The notes under the pieces were generated by a model. That model saw only the letters and a list, made by a program, of their open reading frames with translations. It was not told where the DNA came from and searched no databases. 64,000 nucleotides of DNA from CAVVIO01 sp963748095. Lineage in GTDB: Bacteria; Bacteroidota; Bacteroidia; Bacteroidales; UBA10428. The DNA lies in NCBI GenBank assembly GCA_963748095.1, contig CAVVIO010000102.1, positions 62,001 to 126,000 on the forward strand, read 5' to 3'. The translations under genes were made by a program, and so were the position numbers. Numbering within the stretch: position 1 is the first letter of the stretch; the number at the start of each line of letters is the position of its first letter. Of this stretch, positions 19,235-30,015 are shown piece by piece.

Positions 19235-21377
19235 GTGAAAGCAACATTTTACATTTTTTAAAAAAAGGTTATATGCCCTGGTACTTTTGTCATGTACTTT
19301 ATCAATAGCCGGTGCTAATAGTATTTTTGTTTCTGCAGACGGAAACGATTCGAATAACGGAACCCTGGAGAGTCCGTATTATACAATCACAAAAGCTGTA
19401 TCGGCAGCAAATGCCGGTGACACCATATTTGTACGGGGTGGCACCTATAATTATACTACTACAATAAGTATCGGTTCTTCCAAGACAGGTACTTCGGACA
19501 ATTGGTATAACCTTTTTGCCTTTCCGGGAGAAAAGCCTGTACTCGACTTTTATAAGCAATCTTACAGCAGCAGCAACAGGGGAATTTCACTAAACGGAGG
19601 TTTTTGGTATATAAAAGGATTGGCGGTAAAGAATGCCGGCGATAACGGATTGCATATAGGCGGATCGCATAACCGGATAGAAAATTGTATTTTTTCAGGC
19701 AACGATGATACAGGCCTGCAGATCAGTGACGGGGGTTCATACAACGAAATTATCAATTGCGATTCCTATTTTAATGCCGATCCGACTAACGAGAATGCCG
19801 ACGGATTTGCAGCCAAACTGAACGTGGGCCCGGGAAATAAATTTATCGGGTGCCGCGCCTGGAACAACTCCGACGATGGCTGGGACCTTTACGAAGCGGA
19901 CGATTCGGTAGTAATCGATAGTTGCTGGGCTTTCAAAAACGGGTACCTGGCAAACGGAAGCCGCAGTAACGGCGATGGAAACGGTTTTAAGGTAGGGGGT
20001 AATTATGTGGTGGGAAATCACCTGGTAGAAAATTGTATCTCGTTCGATAATTACAAATACGGGTATCATCAGAACAATAACATGGGTAAGGTCACCATCT
20101 ACAATTCAATCGGTTTCGACAACAATAACCGGAACTTTAATTTTTACCTGACCAATGCCGATACAAGCGTTCTTACCAATAACATATCTTTTTCCGGAGG
20201 GTCAAACGATAAATTTGTGAATTGCACTTCCACTACAAACAGCTGGGATGGGTTTACAGTTTCTACATCCGATTTCATCACTGCCGATAAAAACCTGGCA
20301 AAAGATGCAAGAATGCCCGACGGAAGCCTGCCTGCAAATAATTTTATGCGACTGGCAGCAGGTAGCAGTCTTATTGATGCCGGTACCGATGTAGGAATTC
20401 CATACAATGGAAGCGCTCCTGATATAGGCGCTTTCGAAACCAATGGCCCGGCAGCAATATATACATTAAACGTAACCGTAAATGGATCGGGAAGCGTATG
20501 GTTTAATCCGGCAGGAGGTCTTTATAATGATGGCGAAACAGTACAATTGATAGCTGATCCTTCGGATAACTACCGGTTGGAAAACTGGACAGGAGATGCA
20601 ACAGGGGCAAAGGACACTATCAATCTTATCATGGACGGTAATAAATCGGTAACAGCAAATTTTACTATTATCAATCCGCCGAATTATGATAGTATAAGAA
20701 TAGAAGCAGAAGATATGTTACTGACCGGTTATACTTTCTATCGTTTAAGTAATGCTTCCGCAGGGAAAGTAGTATTGGCAAGTTCAACCACATCATTCGA
20801 TAAAGCAAGGTATACTTTTCCCGGAGAAGATGGTAATTATATAATAAATGTTCAATATTATGACCAGCTAAATGGAGCCAGTACCTATAAGGTATATGTC
20901 GGCGACAGTTTAATTGCCAGTTGGGAAGGGGATGTAGCTGCCAGTCAGAATGGCTTTGTGGTCAAAGAACTGATGAACGTTTCATTAAAGAATGGAGATG
21001 TTATTATACTGGAATCGAACCGGAATGGCAGTGAATACGGGATGATCGATTATATGGATATTGTAAAAAGCGACTATATACCACCAACAGCTGTAACTAC
21101 TGAATCAACCGGGGGCAACCAAATGGAATTATTATCGAATTACCCGAATCCGTTCAGTGATTTCACCAATATCACATTCAGGTTGCCGAACGCTGCCAAT
21201 GTACAGATATTACTTTACGATGTACAGGGAAGGATGATAAAAACAGTTACAAACAGCAGGTATCCTGCAGGTGAACAATCTGTAAAACTTTACAGGGCAT
21301 CGTTAGTTCCGGGAATATATTATTATAAATTAATATCCGGGAAATCTGTTTTGTCCGGAACAATGTCTGTAAAATAG
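19235..21377 (+). CDS. Pectate lyase family 9 (PL9) with carbohydrate-binding module and T9SS sorting domain; leader frame broken
   Basis: From GTG 19235 the leader reads MKATFYIF, then hits TAA because of one surplus T in a T6 run (19254-19259). Dropping it gives MKATFYIFKKRLYALVLLS, a proper signal peptide continuous with the long frame. Without that correction the only start is an internal TTG at 19287. Domains in order: parallel beta-helix PL9 (about 20-390, with NADGFAAKLNVGPGNKFIGC and NNSDDGWDLYEAD, the Asp-rich calcium site), an InlB-type repeat (ENWTGDATGAKDTIN), a CBM6/35-like beta-sandwich (about 480-600, starting DSIRIEAEDM) and a type A T9SS sorting domain (SNYPNPFSDFTNITF). It would cut polygalacturonate by beta-elimination outside the cell. 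It is first in the pectin locus. Confidence 0.86.
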
Positions 21378-21524
21378 AACGGAACGCGGTAAATGTACAT
21401 CCGGCATGGCATTCGGTAAAAAAGATTTTTATTAAAAGATCATTTACCCCCCATGTTAAGATAGTTTATCTGCCCTTAACGAATAAAAAGATTGATAGTA
21501 TTGCGTAATAAAACATTTTGTGTA

Positions 21525-22715
21525 ATGAAGGCAGGGATTGGAATATTATTTTTGATAGTAATAAATGGTTGTCAGGATAGGAACCATTCTATCCCCTCTT
21601 CCTCTTTGCAAAATGAAATGTGGTCAGTAAGAATGGCCGAAACGGTTATGAACAGTTACGACAGCCTTGTTTATTACAATAGTGATAGCGGTAAGAATAT
21701 TAAATGGCAGTATGATGTGGCGATGGTGGGTAGCGCTATCGACAAATTGGGAGAGAAGGATGAAAAATACTCAGACTACCTCGAAAATTACCTGGATTAT
21801 TTCATAGATTCCGACGGAACAGTTAAAAATTACAAGAAAGAAGATTACAACCTTGATAATATCAATCCGGCAAAAAATTTAATAACGCTCTATAAGCGTA
21901 CCGGTGAAGAAAAATATGAACTGGCACTGAATAAATTTATCGATCAGTTGAAAAATCAGCCAACAACTAAAGAGGGCGGTTTCTGGCATAAAAAAAGATA
22001 TCCCTGGCAAATGTGGCTGGATGGCATCTATATGGCATCACCTTTTATGGCACAGTATGCGCAGGAATTCAATGATAAGGAATGGTTCGGTGTAGCTGCC
22101 AGACAGGTAACACTGATCTATAAAATGACGGCAGATTCTGCTACCGATCTTTTATATCATGCCTGGGACGAGAGCCATGAACAAAGATGGTGTGATTCTC
22201 TTACCGGACGCTCTCATCAATTCTGGGGACGCGCAATGGGATGGTACATGATGGCGCTGGCAGATATACTGGACTACCTGCCCGAAAATTATCCTCAGCG
22301 GGAAGAGATACTTAATATATTCAATAATACAGCAGAGGCTTTACTGAAAGTCAGGGATCCGGCAACAGGGCTGTGGTACCAGGTGCTGGATAAGGGCGGG
22401 AACCCCGGAAATTACCTGGAAGCTTCCTGTTCCTGCATGTTCACTTATGCTTTTGCCAAAGGGGCAAGAAATAAATATTTGCCGGAGAAATACTATTCGA
22501 TTGCCGAAGATTCTTTTAATGCAATACTTAAACAGTTTATAACTGTTGACCCTGATGGAAAACTTACATTAAAAGATGTATGCGGCGGTTGCGGATTGGG
22601 AGGAAACCCATACCGGGACGGAACCTATAACTATTATATTACTGAAAAAAAAGTGGATAACGATCCCAAAGGCGTTGGTCCTTTCATATTAGCAGCTATT
22701 GAACTTAATAAATAA
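21525..22715 (+). CDS. Unsaturated rhamnogalacturonyl/galacturonyl hydrolase (GH105) lipoprotein
   Basis: 396 residues from ATG 21525, chosen because it gives MKAGIGILFLIVINGCQD, a lipoprotein signal. An in-frame TTG 33 bases upstream would put polar residues before it. The (alpha/alpha)6 barrel shows KWQYDVAM, the catalytic-type Asp in WQMWLDGIYMA, HAWDE, FWGRAMGWYMMAL, and the C-terminal block VCGGCGLGGNPYRDGTY-NYY, all hallmarks of YteR/YesR GH105. The enzyme removes the 4,5-unsaturated uronic acid left at the non-reducing end by pectate or rhamnogalacturonan lyases, so it follows directly on the PL9 upstream. It probably sits in the periplasm. Confidence 0.92.
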   Translation: MKAGIGILFLIVINGCQDRNHSIPSSSLQNEMWSVRMAETVMNSYDSLVYYNSDSGKNIKWQYDVAMVGSAIDKLGEKDEKYSDYLENYLDYFIDSDGTVKNYKKEDYNLDNINPAKNLITLYKRTGEEKYELALNKFIDQLKNQPTTKEGGFWHKKRYPWQMWLDGIYMASPFMAQYAQEFNDKEWFGVAARQVTLIYKMTADSATDLLYHAWDESHEQRWCDSLTGRSHQFWGRAMGWYMMALADILDYLPENYPQREEILNIFNNTAEALLKVRDPATGLWYQVLDKGGNPGNYLEASCSCMFTYAFAKGARNKYLPEKYYSIAEDSFNAILKQFITVDPDGKLTLKDVCGGCGLGGNPYRDGTYNYYITEKKVDNDPKGVGPFILAAIELNK

Positions 22716-22756
22716 TTAATCAGACTTTACTAAATTCTAACTTAAAAAAACAGATT

Positions 22757-24842
22757 ATGAAAAGAAAAATTTACTTGCTTAATTTTTTACTGTATAATTT
22801 TTGTCGTTTCTGCAAGTGCTCAGAACTGGCAAATATATGACGGAAGCGTTCTTCCTTCTGAAACCAGTAGTAATGGTGATACTTTAGACATTTCTTCTGT
22901 AAGTGATAATTCTCCCGGAGCAGATATGGTAGAGCAAATCATGCTTGATCCCAACATACCTGGAAACAAAATATTTAAGTATTTGCAACCGGATGGAAAA
23001 ACAACATTCAGACATGATTTTACTAACACTTATTCCGGTACAGATTTCACAATTGTCGCCCGTTTAAAAGGTGTTGATGATCCTGCTTTCGACCGGGTTA
23101 TGGATATTCGCTGGGATAATGGTAATAGCGGCACACGAGATGAATTAAGATTGTACTATGGCGGACGTCTGAAACTTGAAAAAGCGGGTGTTGATGATTA
23201 TCCGGATGTCAATTTTACAGATTGGCATATCTATCGTATTCAGGTTACTGGTGATAGTGCCACTGTTTTTATTGATGAGAATGATACACCTGTTCTTGCT
23301 GGTAAAACTACTTCTACCACTTCCAGCCAAAGTCTGAGGTTTGGAGACGGATCAGGAGATGCTATCGGTGGTTTGGTTGATTGGTTTATATTGGATACTA
23401 CAGGAGCATATACTCCTTCTCAACAAGCTTTACCTGCTGAATTAACCGGTCAGGGAAATGATGAGATGGTAGAATGGAATGTATACACGGCCAGTGTATT
23501 GCCAAATGAAAATATACCAGCATTTGAAGAAAGTAATGTTGGAGGTGATCCTCCAATTGATACTGTAATTACAGATCCTGATAACTCAGATAATTCACTG
23601 CTTAAATTTATTGTGAGTGGTGCCGATTCCAAGTATATGTGGAAACAGAATTTCTCTGATTCCCCCAATGCGGTTACAGTAGTAATGCGTGTAAAGGGTT
23701 CACCGGATACGCTTGACAGAACCATGGAAATTGATTTACAACAAGGGGGGTTCCGTGAAAGATTGTATATCAAAAATGATAGTACTTTTGAATTAAAAGA
23801 GGCGGGAGTTAAAGGTGATTTACCTATAAGCCCTCTGGATTGGCATATCTATCGCTTTACAAAGATTGACGATTCCGTAAATATTTATATTGATGAAAAT
23901 CCGGTTGCTTTCCAGACAGTAAAAACGGCTACTACTTCTACCAGTGAATATTTCCGTTTTGGAGACGGAAACGGTAGCTCTACACTTGGCGGACTTGTTG
24001 ACTGGGTAGCATGGACAACCTCCGGTGCATATGCACCGGGATATGTAGGTCTGCCTGATACTAACATGAAATCAGATGATGCAACATTGGATACTCTTTT
24101 TGCTGATTCAGGTTCTTTAAGTCCTGATTTCTCATCAGATCTAACTAATTATGATCTTGTATTACCAGCAGGATCATCTTCAGTAACTTTTACTGCTAAT
24201 GCAAGTTATGCTGCTGCCAGTGTTTCCGGTGACGGAGAATTTACAAATATTCCGGGTGTTGATACAATAACAGTAACTGCTGAAAACGGGACTGTTAACA
24301 TGTATCTTATAAATATCAGTGTAAATGCAACTTCTACCGATGCTTCACTTTCTGCACTGGATGTTAGTGCCGGAACATTAACCCCTGCATTTAATACGGA
24401 TACACTTGATTATGATCTGGAACTTCCCGCTGGCACTGCAAGTGTAACCCTTACTGCTACTCCGAGTGATACCAATGCTACTGTAACCGGAGATGGTGAA
24501 ATTACATCTTTGCCAGGCACAGCAACTATTACGGTTACGGCAGAAGATGGGACAACCCAGATGGAATACACGGTTAATATCTCAGTAATAACGGGGATAA
24601 ATAATCTTTCAGCAAAAAACTTAAATGTATTTCCAAATCCGGCCGGTGATTATGTAACCCTTTCATTAGGTGTTAACAATTCAAAGATTACTGTTTATGA
24701 TTTGAGCGGTAAAGCCATGATAAAAACACTGGCTGTTCAGAAAGATGTCCGTTTGGATGTAAGAAAACTTCAGGCAGGCACCTATTTCATTAAAATTGAA
24801 AATAAAGAATTCTCAGGTACAATCAAATTAGTTAAAAATTAA
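22757..24842 (+). CDS. Secreted protein with two LamG-like and two cadherin-like sandwich domains and T9SS sorting domain; leader frame broken
   Basis: From ATG 22757 the leader reads MKRKIYLLNF. One surplus T in the T6 run 22783-22788 breaks the frame; dropping it gives YCIIFVVSASAQNWQIYDG, a clean signal peptide joined to the long frame that is otherwise open from 22926. The mature part holds two homologous ConA/LamG-like domains of about 200 residues (both with DWHIYRxxxxxDSxxxxIDEN and RFGDGxG...GGLVDW), two cadherin-like beta-sandwiches (starting DDATLDTLFADSGSLSP and DASLSALDVSAGTLTP) and a T9SS domain (LNVFPNPAGDYVTLSL). No catalytic motif is recognised. Its place between GH105 and SusC suggests a surface glycan-binding or pectin-processing role. 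Confidence 0.78.
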
Positions 24843-24861
24843 GTAACTTTCTGTTATCATG

Positions 24862-24896
24862 GATTCTATGGATGTTTAACATCCATAGAATCTTAT
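24862..24896 (+). terminator. Strong hairpin between the LamG-like gene and susC
   Basis: GATTCTATGGATG and CATCCATAGAATC form a perfect 13-base-pair stem with loop TTTAA, followed by a loose T-rich tail. It could end the upstream transcript, with susC having its own promoter, or protect the 3' end of a processed transcript. Confidence 0.6.
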
Positions 24897-24950
24897 GATT
24901 TTTAATTCAGATTAGAATTGACTGACTGTACTGTGTGATAGTACGGTATT

Positions 24951-24958
24951 TAAATTTG
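24951..24958 (+). promoter_or_regulatory. Possible -7 promoter element for susC
   Basis: TAAATTTG matches TAnnTTTG and lies after the hairpin at 24862-24892, about 34 bases before the susC ATG. No TTTG box is seen 19 bases upstream, so the match is partial. Confidence 0.4.
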
Positions 24959-24991
24959 ACAAAGAAGACGTATAATAATTAAAGATTGATT

Positions 24992-27900
24992 ATGAAAAAA
25001 TTATTTGTCCTGCTATTCCTGATACTAACCATTCCGGTTGTGGGTTTAATGGCGCAAACGGAGGTCACAGGAGTAGTTACTGATGAAAATGATACGCCAA
25101 TTCCCGGGGCTAATGTCATAATAAAGGGAACAACTAAGGGAGGAATAACAGATCTATCCGGGAAATACAAAGTGGAGGTAAATGACCCTGCTAAAGATGT
25201 GTTGGTATTTTCATTTATTGGTTACAATAGTGAAGAGATAGCCGTAAATGGAAAAACCAAGATTGATGTGCAGCTGATCCCTTCTATTGAACAACTGGAT
25301 GCAGTGGTGGTAATCGGATATGAAAGTGTTAAAAAGAAAGACCTGACAGCATCTGTAGCATCCGTTAGCGCCAAGCAACTGAAGGATATACCTGTATCTT
25401 CCGCAGCTCAGGCAATAACGGGAAGGCTTGCAGGTGTACAAATTACAACAACAGAGGGTTCTCCAAATGCCGATGTGAAAATAAGGGTGCGTGGTGGCGG
25501 ATCTATTACTCAGGATAACTCCCCTTTATATATTGTTGACGGATTTCCGGTAGATGGAATCAGCGATATCTCTCCTTCTGATATTGCATCTATTGATGTG
25601 TTGAAAGATGCTTCTTCAACTGCCATTTACGGGTCAAGGGGCGCAAACGGGGTGGTTATCATTACTACCAAAGGCGGTCATAAAGGTAAATTACAGGTAA
25701 ATTACAATTTTTATTATGGTGTAAAGAAACTTCCCAGAGAACTCAAAGTTCTAAGTCCTTATGAATATTCGCTTTACCAATACGAACGGTCAAGAGGAAG
25801 TTTTCAGAGCCGTAATCAATTTGCCAGTCTTTACGGTAATTATGATCAGCTCGACAGTCTGTATTCAGGGCTGAATGGTACCGACTGGCAGAAGGAGGTC
25901 TTTGGAAAAACAACCACTTCTGTTTATCATAACATAAGTATCACAGGCGGTTCGGATAATTCTAATTTTAACCTCAGCTATTCCCGGAATAATGATCAGG
26001 GGATCATGCTTGGATCGGGTTATACACGGAATACTGTTAATTTTAAATATCATAATCAATCGGCAAAAAAATTAAAAGTTGATTTTGATGCACGTTACTC
26101 AAATACGGATGTGCTGGGTGCAGGAACTTCCGATCCGGGAACATCATCTCAAAACAGGTTGAAAAATGCTGTTTTATACCGTCCGATCAATGGGCTGTAT
26201 GATTTTAATAACGACCCGAGTTTATATGTCGATAACGAGGAGTATTATAATTCTACCGGATTAACAGACCCGGTAAAACTTATCAATGATGAATACCGCA
26301 ATGAAATTACTTCTATTATTAATCTGAATGGGAGTCTGGACTATACTATTATTAAGGGGCTCGCTGTAAAAAGTGAAGTGGGTCTCAATTCACGTCAGCA
26401 AAAGCAGGATAGGTTTTACGGTTTAACCAGCTATCTGGCCCGTAAATATGGTGATTTACCAGTAGTACGGGTTTATAATAACAGACAAAACATATTCAGG
26501 ATTACCAATACGTTGAGGTATGGAACGAAGTTGGGTGGTGACCATGATATATCTGTTTTGTTGGGACAGGAAATGATCAATACCGATAATAACAATTTTA
26601 ATATGGAAATACACTCCTATCCCGCTGCTATTCCCAGAGAGCTTGCATTGGGCATGCTTTCTCTCGGTACGGAGCCTCAGTTTCCAGAATCAAATATATC
26701 AAAGGAAAAACTGTTTTCCTATTTCGGCAGGGTAATGTATAATTATAAAGAGAAATACCTAGGTAATGTTACCTTAAGAGCTGACGGATCATCCAAATTT
26801 TTTAAAAGTAATAAATGGGGAATTTTTCCATCCGCATCTTTTGCCTGGAGAATGTCACAGGAAGATTTTATGAAAAATGTTCCATTTATTTCATCTCTCA
26901 AACCTCGCGTAAGTTTTGGCGAAGCAGGAAATAACCGCATCGATAATAACTTGTTTCTTAAACGGTTTACCTCTTCAGCCAGCAAACCTTATTACATTAA
27001 TGATCAGCCACAAGCCTATCTGTATGTTCCGGAACTGGCTAACCCGAATCTGAAATGGGAAACCACCATATCCAGGGATATCGGATTGGATATGGGACTG
27101 TTTCGTGACCGGATCACCTCCACCTTTGACATGTATTATAATACAACAAAAAACCTGCTGATCAGATCCCCTCTTGATCCGTCGTCAGGTTATCCGGATC
27201 AGGTTCAGAATATCGGACAGACAACCAATAAGGGGATTGAACTGGCTGTAAATACAGTAGTCATCGAAAGGAATGATTTTCAGTTAAACGTAAATTTCAA
27301 TATTTCCTTTAACCGTAACAAGGTGGATAAGCTTGGTAATGGATTAACGCAGATGCTGGAAAATTCCAGATGGAACAATGATATAGGTTCTGATTATATT
27401 GTTGAAGTGGGGCAACCTGTTGGTTTAATGTATGGATTTGTTACCGATGGATTTTATACAGCTGATGATTTTAGCAGTTATGATCCTGGTACCGGGAAAT
27501 ATACCCTGAAACCAGGGGTTGCTGATAACGGCGATTTAATTAACAGTCCTCTCACGCCGGGCACCATTAAATTTATGAACCTGGCCAATCCCATAGATAG
27601 TAGTGGCCATTATGTAAGTGATGGTTACAAAGTAACCAATGATCTTGACAGAACTGTTATTGGCAATGCCAATCCGAAACATACCGGCGGTTTAAATATC
27701 ATGATGTCTTATAAAGGTTTAGATCTGAGTATATTTCTGAACTGGGTTTATGGGAACGATATTTACAATGCCAATAAAATAGAATTCACCAGTGGCTACA
27801 GGGCTTATACCAACTTACTTGATGACATGAATTCTGGCAACCGATGGAGGACAATTGATGATCAGGGAAATGTTGTTACTGATCTTGCTGCACTTGCTGA

Positions 27901-28219
27901 GTTGAATAAAAATGCCACTATCTGGAAACCCCCGACAGGAAACTATCTTTTTCATTCGTGGGCGGTGGAAGATGGTTCTTTCCTCAGGATAAACAACGTC
28001 ACTCTGGGATATACGATTCCTGAAAGGATTTCGAAAAAGGTGTTGATTCAAAAACTGAGGGCTTATATCACAATAAATAACCTGTATACTTTTACAAAAT
28101 ATTCCGGTTACGATCCCGAAGTGGATACACGAAGGGATACTCCGATGACGCCGGGAGTTGATTATTCGGCCTATCCACGAAGCCGTATGTTCCTGTTCGG
28201 ATTGAATGTTACACTTTAA
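24992..28219 (+). CDS. susC: SusC-family TonB-dependent outer-membrane transporter
   Basis: 1075 residues from ATG 24992; a TTG two codons earlier is also possible. Signal peptide (LFVLLFLILTIPVVGLMAQ), then a carboxypeptidase-regulatory-like beta domain (VTGVVTDENDTPIPGANVII), the plug with a long RVRGGGSITQDNSPLYIVDGF and SRGANGVVIITTKGG, and a 22-strand barrel ending in aromatic FLFGLNVTL. There is no N-terminal STN domain, so it is not coupled to the FecI/FecR pair. With the SusD ten bases downstream it forms the outer-membrane importer that should take up galacturonan oligosaccharides made by PL9, GH28 and PL10. The substrate is inferred from context. Confidence 0.95.
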   Translation: MKKLFVLLFLILTIPVVGLMAQTEVTGVVTDENDTPIPGANVIIKGTTKGGITDLSGKYKVEVNDPAKDVLVFSFIGYNSEEIAVNGKTKIDVQLIPSIEQLDAVVVIGYESVKKKDLTASVASVSAKQLKDIPVSSAAQAITGRLAGVQITTTEGSPNADVKIRVRGGGSITQDNSPLYIVDGFPVDGISDISPSDIASIDVLKDASSTAIYGSRGANGVVIITTKGGHKGKLQVNYNFYYGVKKLPRELKVLSPYEYSLYQYERSRGSFQSRNQFASLYGNYDQLDSLYSGLNGTDWQKEVFGKTTTSVYHNISITGGSDNSNFNLSYSRNNDQGIMLGSGYTRNTVNFKYHNQSAKKLKVDFDARYSNTDVLGAGTSDPGTSSQNRLKNAVLYRPINGLYDFNNDPSLYVDNEEYYNSTGLTDPVKLINDEYRNEITSIINLNGSLDYTIIKGLAVKSEVGLNSRQQKQDRFYGLTSYLARKYGDLPVVRVYNNRQNIFRITNTLRYGTKLGGDHDISVLLGQEMINTDNNNFNMEIHSYPAAIPRELALGMLSLGTEPQFPESNISKEKLFSYFGRVMYNYKEKYLGNVTLRADGSSKFFKSNKWGIFPSASFAWRMSQEDFMKNVPFISSLKPRVSFGEAGNNRIDNNLFLKRFTSSASKPYYINDQPQAYLYVPELANPNLKWETTISRDIGLDMGLFRDRITSTFDMYYNTTKNLLIRSPLDPSSGYPDQVQNIGQTTNKGIELAVNTVVIERNDFQLNVNFNISFNRNKVDKLGNGLTQMLENSRWNNDIGSDYIVEVGQPVGLMYGFVTDGFYTADDFSSYDPGTGKYTLKPGVADNGDLINSPLTPGTIKFMNLANPIDSSGHYVSDGYKVTNDLDRTVIGNANPKHTGGLNIMMSYKGLDLSIFLNWVYGNDIYNANKIEFTSGYRAYTNLLDDMNSGNRWRTIDDQGNVVTDLAALAELNKNATIWKPPTGNYLFHSWAVEDGSFLRINNVTLGYTIPERISKKVLIQKLRAYITINNLYTFTKYSGYDPEVDTRRDTPMTPGVDYSAYPRSRMFLFGLNVTL

Positions 28220-28229
28220 TATTAGAGAA

Positions 28230-30011
28230 ATGTTTATAAAAAGCTTTAAGATAATGAAACGGAAGGGTATCGTATTAGCAGTACTGGCATTAATCCTGAA
28301 TTGTTTTGGTTGCCAGAAGTACTTTGAAATTACACCGGTTTCAAGTTTTACTCCTGAAAATGTTTTTGTAAATGTGGATTATACCACGAAAACTGTTTTA
28401 GGGATATACCAGTTAATGACCAGGGACGAAGGCTATTCGAAAAGATTGAATATGTTTTACGCAGACGATAATGACCTGGCCATGTGCAGTGGAAGTGAGC
28501 TGGACAACGGACGCCGGAATATTGCCAGGTATACCTGCAGTCCCGGAAATGATGAAATATTAGCCCCCTGGAACAATCTTTATTTTGGTATTGAAAGGGC
28601 AAATATATGTATTGCCAATATTCCCGAAAGTCCTTTATATACGGGTGGTACTGATGTGGAAAAAACCGAAATGAAAAGGTTATACGGGGAATCCCTTACA
28701 CTCAGGGCTTTGTTTTATTACGAACTGGTCAGAAACTGGGGCGATGTTCCGTTCACTACCACTCCTTCCATAGCAGGCGCCGATTTCAACCGCCCAAAAA
28801 CAGATCGTGATACCATCTATGATCAAATCATTAATGACCTCGAACTGGCGCAGACTCTGGTACCATGGCTTTCGGAAGCTTCCGGTGGTGTCGAACGAAT
28901 CACCAAAGGTGCAGTAAAAGGATTGATGGCCCGTATTGCCCTGGCCAGGGGAGGTTATTCGTTGCGGAGAGACAATACCATAAAACGCGATGCGGATTAC
29001 CTCGATTATTATAAAATAGCCCGGGATCAGTGTCTTGAAATCATGCAAAGTGGAGAACATCAACTTAACCCGAGTTTTGAAAATGTATTCCGGCTGATGT
29101 GTGAAAAAAAGATGGATAAGCAATACCACGAAAGCATGTGGGAGGTAGGCATGGGACTGGGTGTCAGCGGTGAAGTAGGGTATTACCTTGGCAGCCGAAG
29201 TGATCAGCAGAGCAGGTATGGATATGGAAATCCGGGAATTCAGGCTGTGCCTACTTATTACCTGTCTTTTGACAGTCTTGATACAAGACGTGATGTAACA
29301 ATTGCCAAGTATGAAATAGATGCAAGCAATAACAGGTTGCTGCGCAGTTTTACAAATATGAACATCGCCAAATGGAGAAGGGAATGGATGGATCCGTTGA
29401 ACCCGGGAACAGCAAAATATACGGGTATAAACTGGGAGTTATTACGTTATTCGGATGTGCTGCTAATGTTTGCCGAAGCAGAAAATGAACTGAATCAGGG
29501 ACCTACCCAGGCAGCAATTGATGCATTGAAACAGGTACGAGATAGAGCCTACGGAGCCAATAAAGACAAAATGCCTGCTATTCCAACCGATTACGAAGGA
29601 TTTTTCAAAGCCATTGTTCAGGAAAGAGCATGGGAATTCGGAGGAGAATGCCTGCGTAAATACGATCTGATAAGATGGGATATGCTTGGCGAGAAACTGG
29701 CTGAGACAAAGGATAACCTGGCAAAACTGGAAGCCGGAGAAGCTCCGTATGATAATGTTCCCAGGCGTCTGGTGTGGAGGAATAACGGAGAACAATTGCA
29801 GATCCTTAATCTCACAACTCCCATGGATTCGGTAGCTATCGCTTCCCGTGATACCATTTACTGGCCCAATGTAACCGACTGGGCTGATAATATATCGGAT
29901 GAATATATTACGCTTCTGGCACAATTCTATACGCCACAGCACCAGTTGTTACCCATACACAATCAAATTATTGATGCAAATTCAAAACTTAGTAACGACT
30001 ACGGATATTAA
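28230..30011 (+). CDS. susD: SusD/RagB-family surface glycan-binding lipoprotein
   Basis: 593 residues from ATG 28230. A second ATG at 28254 (MKRKGIVLAVLALILNCFGC) gives a tidier lipoprotein signal and may be the real start. The lipobox ends CFGC. The SusD TPR-rich fold shows the usual landmarks: WNNLYFGIERANICIANI, the helical RALFYYELVRNWGDVP and the C-terminal VQERAWEFGGECLRKYDLIRW. It is the lid of the SusC barrel on the cell surface. It lies ten bases after the susC stop and is closed by a strong terminator, so susCD form a two-gene unit. Confidence 0.95.
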   Translation: MFIKSFKIMKRKGIVLAVLALILNCFGCQKYFEITPVSSFTPENVFVNVDYTTKTVLGIYQLMTRDEGYSKRLNMFYADDNDLAMCSGSELDNGRRNIARYTCSPGNDEILAPWNNLYFGIERANICIANIPESPLYTGGTDVEKTEMKRLYGESLTLRALFYYELVRNWGDVPFTTTPSIAGADFNRPKTDRDTIYDQIINDLELAQTLVPWLSEASGGVERITKGAVKGLMARIALARGGYSLRRDNTIKRDADYLDYYKIARDQCLEIMQSGEHQLNPSFENVFRLMCEKKMDKQYHESMWEVGMGLGVSGEVGYYLGSRSDQQSRYGYGNPGIQAVPTYYLSFDSLDTRRDVTIAKYEIDASNNRLLRSFTNMNIAKWRREWMDPLNPGTAKYTGINWELLRYSDVLLMFAEAENELNQGPTQAAIDALKQVRDRAYGANKDKMPAIPTDYEGFFKAIVQERAWEFGGECLRKYDLIRWDMLGEKLAETKDNLAKLEAGEAPYDNVPRRLVWRNNGEQLQILNLTTPMDSVAIASRDTIYWPNVTDWADNISDEYITLLAQFYTPQHQLLPIHNQIIDANSKLSNDYGY

Positions 30012-30015
30012 ACAT

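Noticed and set aside
8680..19260. Programmed +1 frameshifting as the cause of the breaks
   Set aside because: The TTT-TAA context in PL9 looks like a slippery site. The others have no shared codon, stop or stimulatory element, and several breaks in one gene would be needed.
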